Of a stretch of DNA of 13,080 bases, positions 8,512 through 13,080 are shown in pieces. The stretch comes from Hyphochytrium catenoides (lineage: Eukaryota; Sar; Hyphochytriomycetes; Hyphochytriales; Hyphochytriaceae). Under the pieces are notes generated by a model. That model was not told the origin of the DNA, did not search any database, and saw only the letters and a list, made by a program, of their open reading frames with translations. Each line of letters opens with the position of its first letter. The first letter of the stretch is position 1. The translations under genes were made by a program, and so were the position numbers. The stretch lies in the NCBI GenBank assembly GCA_900088475.1, contig FLMG01001109.1:1-13080 (forward strand), given 5' to 3'.

Positions 8512-8532
8512 TGACCGGGCTGTGGAGGATGC
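8512..8532 (+). repeat. Copy 2 of a dispersed 21-nt near-repeat
   Basis: It matches 7683-7703 at 19 of 21 positions and lies about 85 nt after the stop codon of the + strand gene. Confidence 0.6.
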
Positions 8533-8800
8533 TGTCTTCTGAGCCAGAGGTTTTGGATCCCCTCACCCATTGTGGAGGAAGTCACAGCAGATAAAGGAAG
8601 AGCTTGACCATACAGATCCCAACGCAGGAGGCTCCTGCTACTCAGACTCAGACAGGCCCTGCACATCATCACATCTCTCCTCTTTCTTTTGTTCGTGCTA
8701 CTGAGATTAGGGTCAGAAAGAACGCCAGCAACCTCTCGGAGAGGAAAGGGTGGATGCCCCGTTAAATAGTATTAAAGATATAAACGTTCCCCTACAGCTA

Positions 8801-8819
8801 GTAGAGAGAGAGAGAGAGT
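8801..8819. repeat. Short GA dinucleotide tract
   Basis: About eight AG units sit in the intergenic region. It is the reverse orientation of the CT tracts in the + strand gene's introns. Confidence 0.85.
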
Positions 8820-9037
8820 GAAGAGAAAAAAGGCCAAGAGGTGGTGTGCAGTGAAGATAGAAATAACAAAAAAAGACAATTGTACATCACTGCCTTCCCT
8901 CTATGTCTCTTTCTTCCTTTAGCCCTTTGTTTACAGTGGGCCATCTAGGACAGATATGACGAGAGCGAAGTCTCCAAAAATATAGCGAAGAAAGAAGAAG
9001 GCGGCTTGACAAGGGCACACTAGATTCCTTTCGAGCG

Positions 9038-12000
9038 TTACGATTTGAGCTTGTGCCCTTTGCCGTGGTGTGGAGGAGGAGGCACAACTCCCGCAGATCC
9101 TGTCGATGCACCTCCTGCTCCCCCGCCTGCTGCAGCACCATCCTGCTGTTGATGGGCGTAGTGCTGGGTAACAGCGTGCCGTCTCCTATCTTCCATGGCT
9201 GCTTGCTGCCTTGCCAGGCGGCGGAGGTGCTCCTTCAGGTCTCTACAGCGAGGGACTGGACAATTCTCTGCCCGGCACTGGCGGGCGTGGATCTGTAGCA
9301 ATGCCCAGATCCGCCGACATACGTGACATCCCCCAGCTGCTCGGACTGTACAAGTTGCGCCGTGTCGAAGCAATTGCTGCAGATTGCAGTTGCGTCAGAG
9401 ATAGCAGATAGAGAGGTATGAAGCGAGAGGCTGCAATTAGGGAAAGTCTTCAAGTACAGAACAAACCCACAAGAAAATAGCAAGAAGAGCTCTTGACGAC
9501 TAGGGCGGGTTAAGTTGCGTCAGAGAAGACTCCGAAGAGTAAGGAGGGCCACACACCTTCATCTTAGTACAGTTTGCCGAAGGGCAGGAAGTGCCTGAGC
9601 ACGCTGAGGCGTGGGAGAGCAGCTGCATATGCAACTGGATAGACCGAGCACGCTCCCTTCGAGCCTTGTCAGCCTTCGCACTGTCATCCTTACCGGTGCC
9701 TGTAAAAAGGGAGCGTGTGTAAGGACAAATGGCTGGCGTTTTACATATAAAAAGGGTGAAAAGGCAGCTGCAATGGCTGAGAATGGCAGATATAGCAGGC
9801 AGGCCAAGAGAAGAAAGACAAGATGAAGCAAAAAAGAATCCATAATATCAACAAGCGGCTCCGTGGCAGAGAAACTATATTCCATTCTCTATCTTTTCCA
9901 TATACCTGTGACTGGGAAGGCTTTGAGCTCATGCTGATGCTTCACTTTCTGTTGACAATCGTCACAGAGATCAAAGTCCGCGCATACATCACAGTGGTGC
10001 CTATTCCCTGTGAGAATATCCTTCTTGCAGTTGTCACAGGTGTGTATGTACGCTGGGGCTGTGGGGTTGTGAAGGTGATAGAGAACCATGATGGAGCTAT
10101 GCTTAGCGCGCCGAAGTTGGTCGAACTGGTAGTGATTGCCCTGTGTAAGCAAATGAAAGCATTGGCCAAAAGAGCAATTGACATCAGTAGGGACTCCATA
10201 GGGGAAGAAAAGCAGCACTTCTTATCCAGCCAGTATCATCAAAGAGATCATCTGAAGAAGAGCAACCATATGTACAAATGGATGTCCAAGATGCGCACAC
10301 AGTAACGGACTGAAGAAGCTTGCTGAGGGTAATACCTGACACAAGCTTAGGAAAGCTTGTCTTGTGTCAAAGAACTCGCACTCCACCATTTCGTCCTCCT
10401 CCACCACCTCTTTGGGTACATTCACTGGCTCGGGAATGAGGGCATGCACCTCATCCTTTCCTTTCGGATGCTGCTCCTTGCTTGGGAGAGAAAGAGAAGC
10501 CTCGTAGCACGTATCGCATAGATTATACTCTACGGTGGCGGGGTTGAGGGCGTGTTCCGTCGCGGGACACGTAGTACATTTCCACCTATTTCCTTTGATG
10601 ATAGGTTTTAGACAGGCCTGGCAGTCAGGGTAGAGCTTACAAACAAGGAAGTCGTCCTTCATCGGCTCAATGACGGTGCCTAACTTGACCATGAGCGGAT
10701 CCTTGTTCTTGTCGTCCTCCGATTCTATTGTCCCTGTGCTCCTGGTTCCTTTCTTATTGCCCTTCTTTTTGCTCGCCTTCTTGTTTCCTCTCTTCTTTCC
10801 CTTCTCTGCTTCTTCTTTCTCTTCATCTTCTAAGCTCTTGATGAACTCCTCTGCAACTCCGGTCCAATAGTCTCCTTCGAAGTACGGGAGCGCCGTAACG
10901 CCCTTGGCCTCGTTAAAGAACTCCTTATATAGGTTCGAAATCTCTACCACGATCCCTTCTTTCTGGCTCTTTAGGAGAAGCGTGACATACCACTGCCGCA
11001 GCCTCTCACTCTTCGGAGTCTTCTGTTCTTCTGGGTGGCAATAAAGAATATAGTCATCGCCCTTAAGAGGAGGGCAGGCCCAAATGTGCGCCGTATGATA
11101 GCCACGTCTCTTGACATACTCCAAATATGCCACAAGTAACTCTTGGTATACCAGCGTTCGCACATGTCGAGGACGGAAGTACTGGACAGAATCCAAGTAG
11201 CTGATATAAACACGGCGTTTGTTTGGTTCCGGTGCCTGGTGGTCGAACTCGTGGACATACATTCCAAAGAGAAGCACATCTACGCCATCTATCTGCTGGA
11301 AGAGCACGATGCACTTGCTCTTATAATGGAACTCCGCTGGATATTTGTGGCTTTCCTTATACCTTTCGTACATCTTCTCTCTCACCACGAGGGGTTTCTC
11401 CACGAAGGAAACCTGTCGGATGACGAGGTTATCTGCTGTTTCTATGTCAGCCACCGGTCTACCTGTCCTTGCCGCCTCATCTTTTCTCTCTCTATCCAGC
11501 ATCTGGCGTATCTTGACTTCTAGATAGTCACTAAGCCGAGTCCGCTGCAGTTCTTTGGCACCCAGCGGCCGAGGCTGGATTGCATATTTGGCGGGTTCTG
11601 CCTTTCTTTTGTCCTTGAGGCAGATTGGACAGTAATATTGTGTATTGTTGTCACTTTCCATGTTGCGACCGTTGAAGAGGGCGCAGATCTGGTGCATCCA
11701 GCGGTTGCAGCCGTCGCATCCTACCCATGGCTCCTCATGCACCTCGTCATTCTTCTTCTTTACTAGTTCACTTCTCTTCACCACTGAGCCGTCGGAAACT
11801 GTGATGCTCTCCTCTTTCAACTCCTGATAGCAGGTCTGGCACCAATGGTACTTGTTCTCACTGTTCGTATAGTAGTAAGAGTTGCGTCGAATTCTGCCTG
11901 CACAGGTGCCGTTGCAGAAGAACACAATGGGTTCAAAGGTAAAGCGCTCTCCGCCGCAGAGGCGGCAAGCATTCGCTCCTTCCCTTCTCTTCTTCTCTTC

Positions 12001-13080
12001 TGCCTCCATCTCAGCTTTCACCGCCCCGTAGTCCTTATCAAAGTCAGCAAGCATGTCCCTTGCTAGCGTGTGAACATCACTGCCTTCCTCATTGTAAGTG
12101 GTGGCGTTTGTGAAGGTAAGCCGCACGTCTGCGGCAAACTGCTCTTGTGTCTTGTAGTATCCAGTCTCCAGGCGCTTTTTCACAGTGCCAAGGTCCATGG
12201 GATTCTAAGAAGGGAGAATGATAAGGTTAGATACAGGCGAGGGAGTGTCCCTCCAGGACATAGAGCTGATGGGCGATGGCGGGTGGTCAGACACCCGTTA
12301 GGCCTGCCTTTCTTTCGTGAAGTTGGAGCACAGACGCAAGCAAGAGAAAATCTGCCAGGTCCAATTGACAGGAGTTCGAAAGGAGATACGTGGCCAACAA
12401 CAAGTAAAATTAGACAAGGAGTTCAAAGGAGAGACAAAGAGAGGGCCATCTAAGGAGCAACGGCCTAGGTGTGCCAAGTCTGTCGAACCTTAATGATGTC
12501 GAAATAGTCCGGTATGCCAAGAGACACTGGGTCCACTGGGTGGTTGAAGACCCAGCCGTATTTGTGGTCCATCTGCTTCTTCAGGACTGGCATGAGCTTC
12601 GTCTTCAATTGGGCCGCATTTGCGTGTGCATTGAAGCCTTTCTGCAAAGACTCTAGATGGACGTCGATCTCATCGTCAGTGAAGCTTTGGCAGAAGCTGG
12701 TGCCTTCCTTCATGTACGTGGGACCGCGGGATGCCTGAACGTAAGGGAAGATCTGTTAGAGCGACCTGGGGTCGAAAAGAGAGAACTGCCGCACAAAGAA
12801 GTGGATGTGGCGCAGAGGCTGGAGGGCGCTGACGGCAGTGCGAGCCTGCTGAACTACAACTGCCTCCTACAGGGCCCCAAGCAAATGGACCTTCAAGCTG
12901 GAGCCAACTATGCCAGCGCTTGATCAAATGTAGGCAACGAGGAAGAGAGAGGAGTAACTGAAAGACACAAAGTAGGAACTAGGCACTCGAGTAGCCCACC
13001 TCCGCCTTCGCAGCCAGAAAAGTCGCGCTTGGTGGTTGCGTGAGTAGAGCAGCAGCAGCGGCAGCCTTTTGGGCGGCTGT
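9038..13080 (-). CDS. p300/CBP-family histone acetyltransferase, 5' partial
   Basis: This lysine acetyltransferase (KAT3 family) transfers acetyl from acetyl-CoA to histones and other nuclear proteins as a transcription coactivator. Exons on the minus strand: 13080-13000, about 12866-12766 (uncertain), 12734-12489, 12204-10336, 10140-9906, 9699-9557, 9376-9038. From 12734 on all introns are GT-AG with matching phases. Domain order: Ala/Gln-rich N-terminal piece, bromodomain, zinc-finger module, HAT, Lys-rich linker, ZZ, ZZ, TAZ2, short Gly/Pro tail. The HAT keeps HIWACPP with the catalytic-site Trp and the RLRQWY Tyr that correspond to W1436 and Y1467 of human p300. The stop is at 9040-9038. 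The start, and any TAZ1 or KIX domain, would lie beyond the right edge. Confidence 0.96.
9150..9699 (-). other. TAZ2 zinc-finger domain (two exons)
   Basis: Exon 9699-9557 encodes [20 protein letters not shown] then [12 protein letters not shown], and the exon from 9376 continues [34 protein letters not shown] and [20 protein letters not shown]. This is a full TAZ domain with three HCCC-type zinc sites, the module that binds activation domains of transcription factors. The C terminus after it is Gly/Ala/Pro-rich and ends HGKGHKLKS. Confidence 0.96.
9906..10140 (-). other. Exon with the second ZZ-type zinc finger
   Basis: The exon opens [20 protein letters not shown], the conserved bridge to the second ZZ. 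It then reads [30 protein letters not shown] and [11 protein letters not shown] with all expected Cys and His ligands. Acceptor CTTACACAG is at 10141 and donor GTATAT at 9905 (phase 1). Confidence 0.95.
10338..10368 (-). repeat. Inverted repeat at the 3' end of the main p300/CBP exon
   Basis: GACACAAG (10338-10345) pairs with CTTGTGTC (10361-10368), and inside it ACAAGCTT (10341-10348) pairs with AAGCTTGT (10353-10360) as an alternative stem. The 5' splice site GTATTA starts at 10335, a few bases away. Confidence 0.8.
10430..10665 (-). other. First ZZ-type zinc finger
   Basis: Cysteine pairs appear in [20 protein letters not shown] and [10 protein letters not shown], followed by [11 protein letters not shown]. 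This gives the C-x2-C, C-x2-C, C-x2-C and H-x(5-10)-H ligand pattern of a ZZ finger. It sits between the Lys-rich linker and the second ZZ. Confidence 0.85.
10690..10826 (-). other. Lysine-rich linker, likely nuclear localisation signal
   Basis: Directly after the HAT the protein reads [20 protein letters not shown], followed by an acidic-polar stretch ([11 protein letters not shown]). Clustered Lys/Arg of this kind commonly serves as a nuclear import signal or as self-acetylation sites. Both roles are inferred. Confidence 0.6.
10830..11540 (-). other. KAT11-type histone acetyltransferase catalytic domain
   Basis: It runs from [13 protein letters not shown] to about [10 protein letters not shown], roughly 235 residues. 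Family signatures seen are [16 protein letters not shown] (acetyl-CoA binding region), [45 protein letters not shown] and LPYFEGDYW. The Trp in HIWACPP and the Tyr in RQWY, needed for catalysis in human p300, are intact, so an active enzyme is predicted. The autoinhibitory lysine loop of animal p300 is short or absent here. Confidence 0.96.
11590..11985 (-). other. Cys/His-rich PHD-like zinc module of p300/CBP
   Basis: Between bromodomain and HAT come [20 protein letters not shown], a histidine-cysteine segment [11 protein letters not shown], then [20 protein letters not shown] and [10 protein letters not shown]. The spacing of Cys and His matches the RING-PHD module that packs on the catalytic domain in this family and helps control it and bind chromatin. 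Confidence 0.9.
12020..12734 (-). other. Bromodomain of the p300/CBP protein (two exons)
   Basis: Exon 12734-12489 ends with [20 protein letters not shown] then YFDIIK. Exon 12204 opens [20 protein letters not shown] and continues to a helix with [13 protein letters not shown]. The Pro-Asp-Tyr motif of the ZA loop and the acetyl-lysine-binding Asn (in TYN) are present. The intron (12488-12205) falls at Lys/Asn inside the conserved IIKNPMDL motif, with donor GTTCGA and acceptor TTCTTAG. The segment before the domain ([18 protein letters not shown]) resembles the lead-in found in stramenopile relatives as I remember them. Confidence 0.95.
12766..12866 (-). CDS. Possible short exon upstream of the bromodomain
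   Basis: After an acceptor GGGCCCTGTAG the minus strand reads [20 protein letters not shown] then [13 protein letters not shown], with G/C-rich third codon positions like the rest of the gene. The upstream phase 0 fits the exon ending at 13000. The downstream junction is unresolved. The CAG/GTCGCT donor at 12765 is phase 2 and does not match the phase-0 acceptor at 12735, whereas the donor GTGCGG after the Phe-Phe would be in phase but leaves a 61-nt intron. Confidence 0.35.
13000..13080 (-). CDS. Partial exon with an alanine run, p300/CBP N-terminal region
   Basis: It reads [20 protein letters not shown] then FLAAKAE in phase 0 up to a GTGGGC donor at 12999. The alanine run comes from GCT/GCC codons next to a CAG/GCN-type repeat at about 13050-13068. 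The frame hits a stop 18 nt after the donor, which supports the splice site. It continues past the window edge. Confidence 0.5.

Larger units (their letters stand above)
8429..9037. other. Convergent intergenic region, presumed 3' UTRs
   Basis: It lies between the stop codons of the two converging genes. No open frame with coding character was seen. An A/T-rich patch at about 8763-8785 (TTAAATAGTATTAAAGATAT) could be part of the + gene's poly(A) region. On the minus strand a TGTAAAC occurs near 8929-8935, in a plausible place for the acetyltransferase 3' end. Neither poly(A) site is demonstrated. Confidence 0.6.

Noticed and set aside
9823-10305. 160-codon open frame on the + strand
   Set aside because: It is antisense to the second ZZ exon and flanking introns of the acetyltransferase gene, whose domain match is unambiguous.

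Overview
The window is nuclear DNA from a eukaryote, probably a single-celled protist or microalga. Both genes are split by many short GT-AG introns (about 50-450 nt) that are rich in pyrimidines on the sense strand, and there is no bacterial gene packing. The minus-strand protein has a bromodomain, a zinc-finger module, a p300-type acetyltransferase domain, two ZZ fingers and a TAZ domain. Bromodomain plus double ZZ is a layout I associate with stramenopiles (oomycetes, diatoms and relatives) rather than animals (one ZZ) or land plants (no bromodomain). That lineage is an inference from architecture, not a proof.

Layout: two large genes converge tail to tail. Positions 181-8428 (+) hold the 3' part of a gene of about 23 exons. 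Spliced by hand with matching intron phases, it encodes roughly 1,030 residues: a possible PH-like N-terminal region with a charged Lys/Glu/Arg-rich insert, a clear DEP domain, a C2 domain spread over four exons, a long region I do not recognise, and an acidic, Pro/Ser-rich tail. Positions 13080-9038 (-) hold most of a p300/CBP-family histone acetyltransferase, whose 5' end lies beyond the right edge. The two stop codons are about 610 nt apart, and the space between shows no gene.

The two products have no evident shared pathway. The acetyltransferase would act on chromatin in the nucleus. The DEP-C2 protein looks like a peripheral membrane or signalling protein. Their adjacency is most simply chance.

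Non-coding structure includes a (CT)18 microsatellite in the first intron, smaller CT and GA tracts, a perfect 16-nt tandem duplication, an inverted repeat beside a 5' splice site of the acetyltransferase gene, and several GTGAGT sites at one intron start. I saw no tRNA, rRNA, CRISPR array or transposon. The most novel item is the uncharacterised C-terminal half of the DEP-C2 protein. Weakest parts of the models are the exons at 642-1192 (+), the junction near 4839-5145 (+) and the exon around 12866-12766 (-).
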